A stretch of DNA of 64,000 nt from Streptomyces sp. TBY4 (GTDB lineage: Bacteria; Actinomycetota; Actinomycetes; Streptomycetales; Streptomycetaceae). Numbering within the stretch: position 1 is the stretch's first letter; each line of letters starts with the position of its first letter. Where the stretch lies: positions 62,001 through 126,000 of the forward strand of contig NZ_JANAVF010000009.1 of NCBI RefSeq assembly GCF_024213195.1, given 5' to 3'. The position numbers and the translations under genes are program-made. The notes under the pieces are model-generated. The model ran no database searches. It was not told where the DNA came from and saw only the letters and a list, made by a program, of their open reading frames with translations. This document shows positions 42,467 through 51,056 of this stretch, piece after piece.

Positions 42467-43363
42467 ATGCGACGACAGGTACAGGTCACCGGCAGGAAGA
42501 CCTTGGTCACCATGGCGGCCGCGGGGGGTCTGCTCGCACTCGCAGGGGGCTACGCACACGCGGACTCCGGCGCCGCCGGCCGCGCCGCGCACTCACCGGG
42601 ACTGCTGTCCGGGAACGCCTTCCAGGCTCCCGTGGACGCACCGCTGAACGCCTGCGGGAACACGGTGACGGTGGTGGGGGCCCTGAACCCGGCCTTCGGC
42701 AACCACTGCGCGAACCTCCCGGCCCGGCCGGGACACCCGCAGCACCCCCAGCACCCGAACCACCCCGAACACCCGGGCCACCCGCACGAACCGTGCGACG
42801 AGGACACCGGCCCGGGGCACCCGCAACACCCGGGCGGCCCGGGGGACTACGGGAACCCGGGTGGTCCGGGCGACCACGGCAATCCGGGCGGTCCCGGCGA
42901 CCACGGGAACCCGGGTGGTCCGGGCGACCACGGAAACCCGGGGGGTCCTGGGGGTCACGGGAACCCGGGAGGTCCCGGCGACCACGGAAACCCGGGGGGT
43001 CCTGGGGGCCACGGGAATCCCGGAGGTCCTGGAGGCAACGGCAATCCGGGCGGTCCCGGCGACCATGGGAACCCAGGGGGTCCTGGGGGCCACGGCACCC
43101 CGGGCGGCAACGGCAACCCCGGGGTTCCGGGTGGCGGGCTGCAGCCCGGGACTCCCAACGGGCCCGGCTCCGGCCCGGGCGCCGGATCGGTGACGCCGGT
43201 GACCCACCCCGCACAGGGGGTTGGCGACTCCACCGCTCCCACCCCGGCCAGGGGCCTCGCCGCCACGGGCTCCGGTGACGTGCTCACCGCCGGACTGCCC
43301 CTGGCCGCGGGCATGCTGCTGGCCGGCGCCGTGCTCTACCGCCGGGCGCGCAGCGCGGCCTGA
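42467..43363 (+). CDS. Cell-wall-anchored chaplin with a single domain and collagen-like stalk
   Basis: 298 residues. Signal peptide to about 32; one chaplin domain with Cys63 and Cys81 (SPGLLSGNAFQAPVDAPLNA, CGNTVTVVGALNPAFGNHC). A HPQHPQHPNHP stretch follows, then about 100 residues of GNPGGPGDHG-type Gly-Xaa-Yaa repeats. The end is a sorting signal LAATG (264-268), a hydrophobic helix and RRARSAA. Long S. coelicolor chaplins (ChpA-C) carry two chaplin domains; this one has one plus a spacer. It lies next to chpH, where chpC sits in S. coelicolor. The 24-bp-like DNA repeats encode the stalk. Confidence 0.93.
   Translation: MRRQVQVTGRKTLVTMAAAGGLLALAGGYAHADSGAAGRAAHSPGLLSGNAFQAPVDAPLNACGNTVTVVGALNPAFGNHCANLPARPGHPQHPQHPNHPEHPGHPHEPCDEDTGPGHPQHPGGPGDYGNPGGPGDHGNPGGPGDHGNPGGPGDHGNPGGPGGHGNPGGPGDHGNPGGPGGHGNPGGPGGNGNPGGPGDHGNPGGPGGHGTPGGNGNPGVPGGGLQPGTPNGPGSGPGAGSVTPVTHPAQGVGDSTAPTPARGLAATGSGDVLTAGLPLAAGMLLAGAVLYRRARSAA
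42836..43110 (+). repeat. In-frame repeats encoding the collagen-like stalk
   Basis: About eleven variants of a 24-bp unit encode GNPGGPGD(H/Y) or GNPGGPGGH. Silent differences between units show age, while Gly spacing is kept. Confidence 0.8.
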
Positions 43364-43403
43364 CGGTTCCTCAAGGACGCGGGTCCCGGCCCCGGGACCC
43401 GCG

Positions 43404-43592
43404 TCACCAGGTCGCGCGGACCTGACGGATGATCCGGCGGCGCAATCGCACGCGGCGACTGCCGTCCCGGAGCAGGGTCAGCCGATCGAGCTCCCAGTGC
43501 CCGTACTCGGCGTGTTCGGTCAGCAGGCGGGTCGTTTCCTGACGTGGAACCCCACGGGGCACGTACAAGTCGACAAATTCGTATTCCGGCAT
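43404..43592 (-). CDS. DUF5703 family small protein
   Basis: 62 residues. YEFVDLYVPRGVPRQETTRLL and EYGHWELDRLTLLRDGSRRVRLRRRIIRQ match DUF5703, common in Streptomyces next to chaplins. No signal or membrane helix; it is basic at the end. Function is unknown. It is convergent with the long chaplin. Confidence 0.85.
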   Translation of the reverse strand: MPEYEFVDLYVPRGVPRQETTRLLTEHAEYGHWELDRLTLLRDGSRRVRLRRRIIRQVRATW

Positions 43593-43639
43593 CGCATCTA
43601 TTGTGCCGCGAGAGCCCCGCTACGGATAGCGTCTGCACT

Positions 43640-44302
43640 ATGTCTGATGCCGCTCTGCCCACTGTTGCCGAGGTACGCGCCGCCGCCGAGGCGGTCAAGG
43701 CCGCGCTCGACCGTCACCTCGCCGCGGTCGAGCGCAGGATCGGGGACGATGATCCGGACGTCTACGCCGCGTTCAACGAACTCGCCGCCGCCGCCGAGGA
43801 GTACGACGAGCTCCTCTACGACCGCTACGACGAGGTCACCCCGTTCGAGATCCCCACTCCCGAGGACGGGCTCCCGTACACCGGCCCCGCCGAACCCGCC
43901 GCCTTCAGCGTGCTCATCCGCCGCGACTACGCCGTCGTCGAACCGGCCCGCCTGATCGCCCAGGCCGAACGCGTCGTCGCACACGACCGCGAGGCCGAAC
44001 TCGCCCACGACGGCGGCACCGCCGACGCGCTCGGCGTGCTCTTCGGGGAGTACGAGCCGGACGAAATCGCCTCCCGGGCCAAGGACTTCGGGCTGGAGGA
44101 GGGTGATTCCACACTGTGGATCGCCGCCTCGGAGGAGGTCGCGGAACCGGGGGAGTGGCTCGGTTCGCCCTTCGGGCACATCGATCCGCAGGACGTCATG
44201 CACCGGTTCGACGTCAGCTCGGTCTTCGACGAGGACGACGAGGGGGAGGACGAGGAGGCCGGGGACGGCGAACCGGCCGCCCGCGGCCTGACCCCGGCCT
44301 GA
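43640..44302 (+). CDS. Conserved hypothetical acidic protein
   Basis: 220 residues. Helical N-terminus (VAEVRAAAEAVKAALDRHLAAVERR) and EYDELLYDRYDEVTPFEIPTP; the C-terminal 25 residues are mostly Glu/Asp (DEDDEGEDEEAGDGE). I know of no function; similar proteins are common in Streptomyces. Start ATG MSDAALP lies directly after a divergent promoter gap. A large palindrome terminates it. Confidence 0.75.
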   Translation: MSDAALPTVAEVRAAAEAVKAALDRHLAAVERRIGDDDPDVYAAFNELAAAAEEYDELLYDRYDEVTPFEIPTPEDGLPYTGPAEPAAFSVLIRRDYAVVEPARLIAQAERVVAHDREAELAHDGGTADALGVLFGEYEPDEIASRAKDFGLEEGDSTLWIAASEEVAEPGEWLGSPFGHIDPQDVMHRFDVSSVFDEDDEGEDEEAGDGEPAARGLTPA

Positions 44303-44324
44303 CCGCCCGACCCCGTACGGAACG

Positions 44325-44362
44325 ACCGCGGCCCCCGTCCCACCCGGGACGGGGGCCGCGGT
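44325..44362. terminator. 17-bp perfect hairpin between convergent genes
   Basis: Arms ACCGCGGCCCCCGTCCC and its complement enclose ACCC. It lies eight bases past the RecD-like stop on the minus strand and 23 past the plus gene. Confidence 0.93.
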
Positions 44363-44369
44363 GCGGTTG

Positions 44370-46829
44370 CTACCCGGGCTGCGCCGACGCGGATGCCGAA
44401 GCCACGAGCGCCCGCAGCAGACCCGTCAGCCGGGTCGTACGGGGCTTCGCCGGGACCTCCGCGACCGCGCGCGGCAGGGCCTGGTCCACCCCGTGCACCA
44501 CCGACAGGTGCCGCTCGGCCCGGCCGAAGGCCGTGTACACCCAGTCCCGGGACAGGGCCTGCGCCGCGTCCCCGGGCAGTACGACGACCGCCGCGGGCCA
44601 GCGGGCCCCGACGGCCTGGTGCGCCGTCACGGCCCAGCCGTGCCGCACCTGCGACTCCACCCGCTCCTTCGGTACGACGATCCGCGCGCCCGCGGCTCCG
44701 GCCAGGTGCAGCCCCTGGGCGTCGGCCGACACCACCCGGGCCGGCAGCGCCCGCCCGGCGGAGGGCACGTGGACCACCCGGTCACCGGGGTCGAAGCCGC
44801 CGAACCGGCCCGGGCCCGGGTTCAGCCGCTCCTTCAGGGCCGCGTTGAGCGCGCGGGTGCCCGCCGGGCCGCCGTGGCCCGGGGTGATCACCTGGACGGC
44901 GTCCGCCGGGATCCCGAAGGCGCGGGGCACGGACTCGGCCACCAGCTGCACGGTGCGGTGCACCGCCTCCCCGGCGTCGCGGACCGGGACGATGACGACC
45001 TCCTTGCCGGGGGCGTCGACCTGGTTCAGCTCCCCGACGCCCACGCCCGAGACCAGCTCGCCGATCGGGCCCGGGTCCGGGATCCGGGAGACCAGCTGCG
45101 GGCAGGCCCGGGCCGCGAGCACATCGGCGAAGACCCGGCCGGGACCGGCGGAGCCCAGGACCGCGGGATCGCCGGACAGCACCAGGCGGGCCCCGTCGGG
45201 GACGGACTCCACCAGTGCGGCGGCCGTCTCCACGTCCAGCTGCGGGGCGTCCAGGACGATGAGCAGGTCCAGCGCGAACTGCCCGTCGGCGTCCCGGCCC
45301 GGGCCCTCGGCGCCCGCCAGCAGGCCCGCGACGGTGACGGCCCCCTCGGCCGGGGCGTGTGCGGCCAGGCAGGCCCGCAGGCCGAACTCCCCTGCCGCCG
45401 CGAGGAGTGCGCGGGGTTCGGCGCGGGCGGCCTCGCCGCCGGTGTGGGTGACCAGGCCGTGGCCGGCGGCGGCGCGGATCAGCTCGGCGCCCGTGCCGGT
45501 GGCCGCCTTGTCCCAGTCGGCCGGGTCGGTGAAGGTGTTGGCGAGCCGGGCCAGGCCCTCGGCGAGGCTCTCCTCGGCCATGGCGGAGCCCTCCAGGCCC
45601 ACGAGGATCCGTACGGGCTGCTCCTCGTCTTCGGAGACGGGTGGACCCACCGGCTCCTCGAAGGCCAGCGCCGCGCCCTCGGCGACGGCCGCCTCCAGTG
45701 CCTCCGCGGGGTCCGGTACGCCGTACTGGGCGAGGGCCGACTCCAGGGTGGGGGCCTCCAGCACGGTGTGGCCCTTGGCGGCGGCCTGCGCCAGCAGCCA
45801 GCCCACCAGGGCGGCGGCCCGCCGTTCGTCGCCGGGGCCGGTCGCTTCGGCGCCGAGCAGGGCGCGGGCGAACCCGTCGGCCTGGGTCGGCCGGACCCCG
45901 GCGACGGCCAGCAGCCGCCAGGGGGACTCCGCGAGCTGCTCGGCGGCGTCCTCCCCGAGGGCGGCGGCGGTCTGCGGGGCGAGGGCCTCGGGGGCTCCGC
46001 CCCGGGCCAGGACGGCGCGGATCGCCTGGACGGCGTCGGGGGAGGGCGCGGGGGTTGCCTGCGGCGCGGGGGACGGCGTGCGGACCGGCGCGGGCGCGGT
46101 GGTGGGGGCTGCGGACGGGGCCGGCCGGCGGGGCGCCGGGGGCGCGTCGAACTTGGCGGGGGGTTTGCCGCCGCTCTCCACGGCCCGTACGGCGGCCAGC
46201 AGGTCGGCGGCCGTGCCGCGGAGCTTGGCGCCGGCCTCCACGGGGGCTTCGCGCTCCGCCTTGCGGCGGGCGATGCGCTCCCGCTCGATCTTCTGGGCGG
46301 CCAGCTCCGCCGCGGCCTCACTGAGCTGCGGCGCGGCCTCCGTCGCGGCCCCGGCGGCCTCCGTCCCGGGGCCGTCAGCCGCTGTCCCGACTTCGGCGGC
46401 CTCCGTCCCGGTCCCGTCAGCCGCTGTCCCGGCCTCGGCGGCCTCCGTCCCGGCCCCGTCAGCCTCCGTCGCGGCCTCGGCGGCCTCCGTCCCGTTCTCG
46501 GGGCCGGTGGCGGGCCCTGCGGGGCTTTCCCCCACCCCGCCCCTTCCCGAAACCGGGGGCTCCGCCCCCGGCCCCCCGACCCCGCCCCCGGCTTCGCCGG
46601 TCGGTGCGGCCTCTGCGGCAGCGTCCGCCTCCCCGGCTTCGCCGGTCGGGGCGGGTTCCGCCTCCGGGTCTTCGGCTTCGCCGGACGGCGCGGCCTCCGC
46701 GGCAGCGTCGGCCTCCCCGGTTTCGGCGGTCGGCGTGGGGTCCGCGGCCGCGGGCTCGGCTTCGGCCGACGGGGTGGGCTGCGGCCCGGCCGGGTCGGTC
46801 GGGTCTGCCGCGGCGGCGGTGTCGGTCAC
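44370..46829 (-). CDS. RecD2-like protein with lost Walker motifs
   Basis: 819 residues. The first about 190 are low-complexity Glu/Ala/Pro/Thr repeats (EAAEAGTAADGTGTEAAEVG). Residues about 260-330 look like the helix-hairpin-helix/winged region of RecD2 (LLAVAGVRPTQADGFARALLG). The helicase core follows, but no GxGKT P-loop is found where VRILVGLEGSAMAEESLAEG stands near 407, and the DEAQ box reads LIVLDAPQLD (about 520). LVLSGDP and VTAHQAVGARWPAAVVVLP (motif V/VI-like) persist. It probably no longer hydrolyses ATP and may bind DNA or protein. GTG start overlapping the aldo/keto reductase stop. Confidence 0.7.
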   Translation of the reverse strand: MTDTAAAADPTDPAGPQPTPSAEAEPAAADPTPTAETGEADAAAEAAPSGEAEDPEAEPAPTGEAGEADAAAEAAPTGEAGGGVGGPGAEPPVSGRGGVGESPAGPATGPENGTEAAEAATEADGAGTEAAEAGTAADGTGTEAAEVGTAADGPGTEAAGAATEAAPQLSEAAAELAAQKIERERIARRKAEREAPVEAGAKLRGTAADLLAAVRAVESGGKPPAKFDAPPAPRRPAPSAAPTTAPAPVRTPSPAPQATPAPSPDAVQAIRAVLARGGAPEALAPQTAAALGEDAAEQLAESPWRLLAVAGVRPTQADGFARALLGAEATGPGDERRAAALVGWLLAQAAAKGHTVLEAPTLESALAQYGVPDPAEALEAAVAEGAALAFEEPVGPPVSEDEEQPVRILVGLEGSAMAEESLAEGLARLANTFTDPADWDKAATGTGAELIRAAAGHGLVTHTGGEAARAEPRALLAAAGEFGLRACLAAHAPAEGAVTVAGLLAGAEGPGRDADGQFALDLLIVLDAPQLDVETAAALVESVPDGARLVLSGDPAVLGSAGPGRVFADVLAARACPQLVSRIPDPGPIGELVSGVGVGELNQVDAPGKEVVIVPVRDAGEAVHRTVQLVAESVPRAFGIPADAVQVITPGHGGPAGTRALNAALKERLNPGPGRFGGFDPGDRVVHVPSAGRALPARVVSADAQGLHLAGAAGARIVVPKERVESQVRHGWAVTAHQAVGARWPAAVVVLPGDAAQALSRDWVYTAFGRAERHLSVVHGVDQALPRAVAEVPAKPRTTRLTGLLRALVASASASAQPG

Positions 46830-47818
46830 AAGGTGCTCCAGTCCTGATCGGGATAGCGGTGGACGGGCGCCGAGACGTCGTCCAGCGCTTGGCGGATCTC
46901 CTCCGGAAGACTAAGGGCCTCCACCGACAGGGCCGCCCCGAGCTGCGCCGACGTGCGCGCGCCGACGATCGGCGCCGCCACCCCGGGGCGGTCGCGGACC
47001 CAGGCCAGGGCCACCTGGAGCGGGGTCACCGCGAGGCCGTGCGCGGCCGTCGCCACCGCGTCCACGATGCGGCTCGCCGTCTCGTCCAGGTAGGGGTCCA
47101 CGAACGCGGCCAGGGTCTCCGAGGCGCCCCGGGAGTCCGCCGGGGTGCCGGACCGGTACTTGCCCGTCAGGACGCCCCGGCCGAGCGGGGAGGACGGGAG
47201 GAGGGACAGGCCCAGGTCCAGGGCGGCCGGGACCACCTCCCGCTCCACGCCGCGCTGGAGCAGGGAGTACTCCATCTGCGTCGAGGCCAGCCGGGTCCGT
47301 ACCCCCGGCGCCGCCAGCTGCCAGGTCGCCGCCTTCGCGAGCTGCCAGCCGCTGAAGTTCGACACGCCCGCGTACCGCGCCCGGCCGCTGCTCACCGCGA
47401 TGTCCAGCGCCTGGAGGGTCTCCTCCAGCGGGGTCCAGGGGTCGAAGGCGTGGACCTGCCAGAGGTCGACGTAGTCCGTGTCCAGACGGGCCAGGGAATC
47501 GTCCAGCGCAGCGAGCAGATGGCCGCGCGAGGCGTCGAAGCGGCGGTCCGGGTCCGCGACCCCGCCCGCCTTCGTCGCGATGACGAGGTCCCGCCGCGGG
47601 ACCACGGAACCGATCAACTGACCGAGGAGGTACTCCGCTTCCCCGCCCCCGTACACATCGGCGGTGTCCACGAGCGTGCCGCCCGCGTTCCAGAACGCCT
47701 TCAACTGCGCGGCCGCTTCCGCCTCGTCCGGTCCGTCCGCCGACCGGCCCCAGGTCAGTGTGCCGAGACCGATGCGGGAGACGCGCAGTCCGGTGCGGCC
47801 GAGATGCCTCTGCTCCAT
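46826..47818 (-). CDS. Aldo/keto reductase
   Basis: 330 residues. LGRTGLRVSRIGLGTLTWG, LVDTADVYGGGEAEYLLG (Asp/Tyr catalytic), VIATKAGG (Lys), YVDLWQVHAFDP (His), and GARTSAQLGAAL complete the NADPH-binding barrel. The stop overlaps the RecD-like GTG, so they are coupled though unrelated in function. Confidence 0.93.
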   Translation of the reverse strand: MEQRHLGRTGLRVSRIGLGTLTWGRSADGPDEAEAAAQLKAFWNAGGTLVDTADVYGGGEAEYLLGQLIGSVVPRRDLVIATKAGGVADPDRRFDASRGHLLAALDDSLARLDTDYVDLWQVHAFDPWTPLEETLQALDIAVSSGRARYAGVSNFSGWQLAKAATWQLAAPGVRTRLASTQMEYSLLQRGVEREVVPAALDLGLSLLPSSPLGRGVLTGKYRSGTPADSRGASETLAAFVDPYLDETASRIVDAVATAAHGLAVTPLQVALAWVRDRPGVAAPIVGARTSAQLGAALSVEALSLPEEIRQALDDVSAPVHRYPDQDWSTL

Positions 47819-47885
47819 GAGGGCTGAGACTACTGCCGCACTGACGCGGGACGGCCGGGCGCGCTACAGTCCCCGCAGACCTACG

Positions 47886-47907
47886 TTACTGATCGGTAAA
47901 CCGGTAA
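47886..47907. promoter_or_regulatory. Possible regulator site before the LLM oxidoreductase
   Basis: TTACTGATCGGTAAACCGGTAA, which spans 22 bp, has two direct CGGTAA copies and a TTAC end. It lies 12 bp before the ATG and about 68 bp from the divergent aldo/keto reductase. Confidence 0.35.
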
Positions 47908-47918
47908 GGGGACCACTC

Positions 47919-48968
47919 ATGCGGCTCGGCATCAATCTCGGCTACTGGGGCGCTGGCATGGACGCCGACAACCTGGCCGTGGCACAGGAGGCCGACCGCC
48001 TCGGCTACGACGTCTGCTGGGCCGCGGAGGCCTACGGCTCCGACGCGCCGACCGTCCTCGCCTGGGTCGCCGCCCAGACCGAGCGCATCGACGTGGGCTC
48101 CGCGATCCTGCAGATCCCGGCCCGCCAGCCCGCGATGACGGCCATGACGGCCGCCACCCTCGACTCCCTCACCAAGGGCCGCTTCCGGCTCGGCCTCGGC
48201 GTCTCCGGACCGCAGGTGTCCGAAGGCTGGTACGGCGTGAAGTTCGACAAGCCGCTCGCGCGGACCCGCGAGTACGTGGAGATCGTCCGCAAGGCGATGA
48301 CCCGCGAGCGGCTCTCGTACGAGGGCGAGCACTGGACCCTGCCGCTGCCCGGCGGCCCGGGCAAGCCGCTCAAGCTGACCGTGCACCCCGAGCGCGAGCA
48401 CATCCCGCTCTACATCGCCGCCATCGGGCCCAAGAACCTGGAGCAGACCGGCGAGATCGCCGACGGCGCCCTGCTGATCTTCCCGGCCGCCGAGCACCTG
48501 GAGGCCACCGCCCTCACGCACATCCGGACGGGCCGCGAGAAGGCCGGGCTGACGATGGACGGCTTCGACGTCTGCCCGACCGTGCCGCTGGCCCTCGGCG
48601 ACGACGTGACCGCGCTCGCCGACATGTTCCGCCCGTACACCGCCCTGTACGTGGGCGGCATGGGCAGCCGCAAGCAGAACTTCTACAACCAGCTGGCCCA
48701 GCGCATGGGCTACGAGAAGGAAGCCGCCGAGATCCAGGACAAGTACCTGGCGGGCGACAAGCAGGGCGCGGCCGCCGCGATCCCGCACTCGCTGATCGAC
48801 TCCACCACCCTGCTGGGTTCGGTGGAGCGCATCGCCGACGGCATGCGGGCCTACGCCGAGGCCGGGGTCACCACCCTGACGCTCGCCCCGGCCGGCTTCA
48901 CCCTGGAGGAGCGCACCGCCGCCCTGCGGGCCGGCGTGGAGGCCATGGAGCGCGCCGGCCTGGCCTGA
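47919..48968 (+). CDS. LLM class F420-dependent oxidoreductase
   Basis: 349 residues of the luciferase-like barrel: MRLGINLGYWGAGMDADNLA, AEAYGSDAPTVLAWVAAQTERI, ILQIPARQPAMTAMTAATLD, FRLGLGVSGPQVSEGWYGV. It is typical of cofactor F420-linked enzymes in actinobacteria. GGGGA lies 6 bp before the ATG. The substrate is unknown. Confidence 0.92.
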   Translation: MRLGINLGYWGAGMDADNLAVAQEADRLGYDVCWAAEAYGSDAPTVLAWVAAQTERIDVGSAILQIPARQPAMTAMTAATLDSLTKGRFRLGLGVSGPQVSEGWYGVKFDKPLARTREYVEIVRKAMTRERLSYEGEHWTLPLPGGPGKPLKLTVHPEREHIPLYIAAIGPKNLEQTGEIADGALLIFPAAEHLEATALTHIRTGREKAGLTMDGFDVCPTVPLALGDDVTALADMFRPYTALYVGGMGSRKQNFYNQLAQRMGYEKEAAEIQDKYLAGDKQGAAAAIPHSLIDSTTLLGSVERIADGMRAYAEAGVTTLTLAPAGFTLEERTAALRAGVEAMERAGLA

Positions 48969-49022
48969 GCGGAGCCCCCCCGCGGCGCCCTGCCCGGGCG
49001 GCGTCGAGAAGGTGTGGTCTGC

Positions 49023-49062
49023 GGCCGTGGTGGGGGCTCGGGGGGTCTTCCCCGCCACGGCC
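49023..49062. terminator. Hairpin after the LLM gene
   Basis: Arms GGCCGTGG-T-GGGG and CCCC-G-CCACGGCC enclose about 15 bases. One mismatch bulge. Confidence 0.6.
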
Positions 49063-49191
49063 GACACAGCCAACAACGCGCGCGGCGGCCCCGGGGTTAC
49101 GCGCCGCGGGCCGTCCCGGGGTTTCGTTCATTCGGACGAGCCGCGCGCCCCGCGGGTTGCCCGCCCGGGCGGGCGGCGTTTGACTCTGTTC

Positions 49192-49980
49192 ATGCTCTCT
49201 GCCCGCAGCCTGTTCCAGGAGATCGTCGACCACGACGACAGCTTCCAGCTGTTCTGTTCCATCGCCGCCAGCGGGGAGTCCCAGGGCGGCTGGGAGAACG
49301 GCCGGATCGCGGCCCTGGTCCCCGACGGCATGCGCGATCTCGCACCCAAGATCACCCGGCACGGCGCCGACGAGGACAAGCACGGGCGGATCTTCAACGC
49401 CCTGCTGCGCAAGCGCGGCCTGCCGCCCGTTCCGGTCCCGCCCGAGACCGACTACACGATGCTGCTGGAGCGCCGCGGCATCGGCCTCGCGCACGACAAG
49501 CTCCGCCGCGAGGAGCCCCTGACCGAGCGGGACATCGTGGTCTACCTCTCGCACAGCCGGGTCACCGAACAGCGCGCGGCCGACCAGATGGACATGCTGG
49601 TCAAGAACTTCGGGGACGACCCCGAGCTCGGCAAGGCCATCCGCATGATCAGCCACGACGAGGACAACCACCTCGCCTACTGCCACGAGGAGCTGCTGCG
49701 CCTCGCCCGCGAGGGCCACGGCCGGACCATCCAGCAGGTGCTGCGGGAGAGCGCGCTCGTCGAGATCGGCGTCTACCGGGACGTGAGCCTGGCCGTCATG
49801 GGCCACATGGGGCGGCTCCTGAACTGGCCCGCGCCCAAAGCGGCCGCGCTGGCCGCCGGGATCCGGGGCATGTACGCGTACGAGAGGTTCGCCGGCTGGC
49901 ACCGGATGGTCTCCCTGCGCCCGCCGGCCCGCTCCGACGCCCTGGGCGGCCCGGTGGCCCCTGCGGCCGAGTTCGCCTAG
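49192..49980 (+). CDS. Ferritin-like domain protein
   Basis: 262 residues. HGADEDKHGRIFNALL and HDEDNHLAYCHEELLRLA are ExxH-like motifs of a di-iron four-helix bundle; VVYLSHSRVTEQRAADQMDML is between them. It resembles ferritin-like or COQ7-type proteins. Metal binding and reaction are not tested. ATG follows a 220-bp leader with no other gene. Confidence 0.78.
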   Translation: MLSARSLFQEIVDHDDSFQLFCSIAASGESQGGWENGRIAALVPDGMRDLAPKITRHGADEDKHGRIFNALLRKRGLPPVPVPPETDYTMLLERRGIGLAHDKLRREEPLTERDIVVYLSHSRVTEQRAADQMDMLVKNFGDDPELGKAIRMISHDEDNHLAYCHEELLRLAREGHGRTIQQVLRESALVEIGVYRDVSLAVMGHMGRLLNWPAPKAAALAAGIRGMYAYERFAGWHRMVSLRPPARSDALGGPVAPAAEFA

Positions 49981-50010
49981 CGCGCCGGCCGCAGGGGGAG
50001 CCGGGGGCGG

Positions 50011-50994
50011 TCAGAGCCAGCCGCGGCGCTTGAACATCCGGTGCAGGCCCACGCACACGATCAGCATCACCAGCACCACCATCGGATAGCCCCAGCGGTG
50101 CTTGAGCTCCGGCATGTGCTCGAAGTTCATCCCGTAGATCCCCGCCACCATGGTCGGGACCGCGGCCATGGCCGCCCAGGCCGAGATCTTGCGCATGTCG
50201 TCGTTCTGCCGGACGCCCATCTGCGCCAGGTGCGCGGCCAGCGCGTCCGACAGCAGCCGGTCCAGGCCCTCGATGTACTCGTTCGCCTTCGTCAGGTGGT
50301 CGGCGACGTCGCGGAAGAACGGCTGGGCGTGCTCGTGCACGAAGGGCACGTCCCCGAAGGCGAGCCGGTCCATCGGCTGGAGCAGCGGACTCGTGGCCCG
50401 GCGGAACTCCAGGACCTGCCGCTTGAAACCGTAGATCCGGGCGGCGGTGTTCTTGCTGTCCGAGGGGTTCGGGGAGAAGACCTCCGCCTCCAGCTCCTCC
50501 AGATCCGCCTGGAGCTCGGCGGCCACCTCGATGTAGTGGTCCACCACTGCGTCCGAGACCGCGTACAGCACCGCCGTCGGGCCGTGCCTGAGCACCTCGG
50601 GCTCGTGCTCCAGCCGGTGGCGTACGGCGGCCAGCGCGGCCCCCTCGCCGTGCCGGACCGTCACGACGAAGGAATCGCCGATGAAGAGCATCAGCTCGCC
50701 CGTGGTCACCGTGTCGGAGGCGTCGTCGTACATCACCGGCTTGAGGACCACGAACAGCGAATCGTCGTAGACCTCCAGCTTCGGCCGCTGGTGCGCGGTC
50801 AGCGCGTCCTCCACCGCCAGCGGATGCAGCCCGAACTCCTGGCTGACGTGCTCGAACTCCTTCTCCGTCGGCTCGTGCATGCCCACCCACAGGAAGGCGT
50901 CGCCCGTGGCCCGCGCCTCGTCGAGGGCGTCGGAGAAGTCGTCGGGCGCCGCGGAGCGGCGGCCTTCGCGGTACATGGCGCAGTCCACAATCAC
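50011..50994 (-). CDS. corA: CorA-type magnesium/cobalt transporter
   Basis: 327 residues. A cytoplasmic alpha/beta head (FLWVGMHEPTEKEFEHVSQE, VTVRHGEG) and long helix lead to two C-terminal membrane helices and the signature YGMNFEHMPE. The pore forms a pentamer that imports divalent metal. The GTG chosen gives VIVDCAMYREG; longer frames begin in Arg-rich sequence. Its end lies 30 bases from the convergent ferritin-like gene. Confidence 0.94.
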   Translation of the reverse strand: MIVDCAMYREGRRSAAPDDFSDALDEARATGDAFLWVGMHEPTEKEFEHVSQEFGLHPLAVEDALTAHQRPKLEVYDDSLFVVLKPVMYDDASDTVTTGELMLFIGDSFVVTVRHGEGAALAAVRHRLEHEPEVLRHGPTAVLYAVSDAVVDHYIEVAAELQADLEELEAEVFSPNPSDSKNTAARIYGFKRQVLEFRRATSPLLQPMDRLAFGDVPFVHEHAQPFFRDVADHLTKANEYIEGLDRLLSDALAAHLAQMGVRQNDDMRKISAWAAMAAVPTMVAGIYGMNFEHMPELKHRWGYPMVVLVMLIVCVGLHRMFKRRGWL

Positions 50995-51056
50995 CCGCGC
51001 ATTGTTCCCTGCCCGGCCCCCGACCGCACGTCGGCGGCACCGCATACCCTTCTGCC

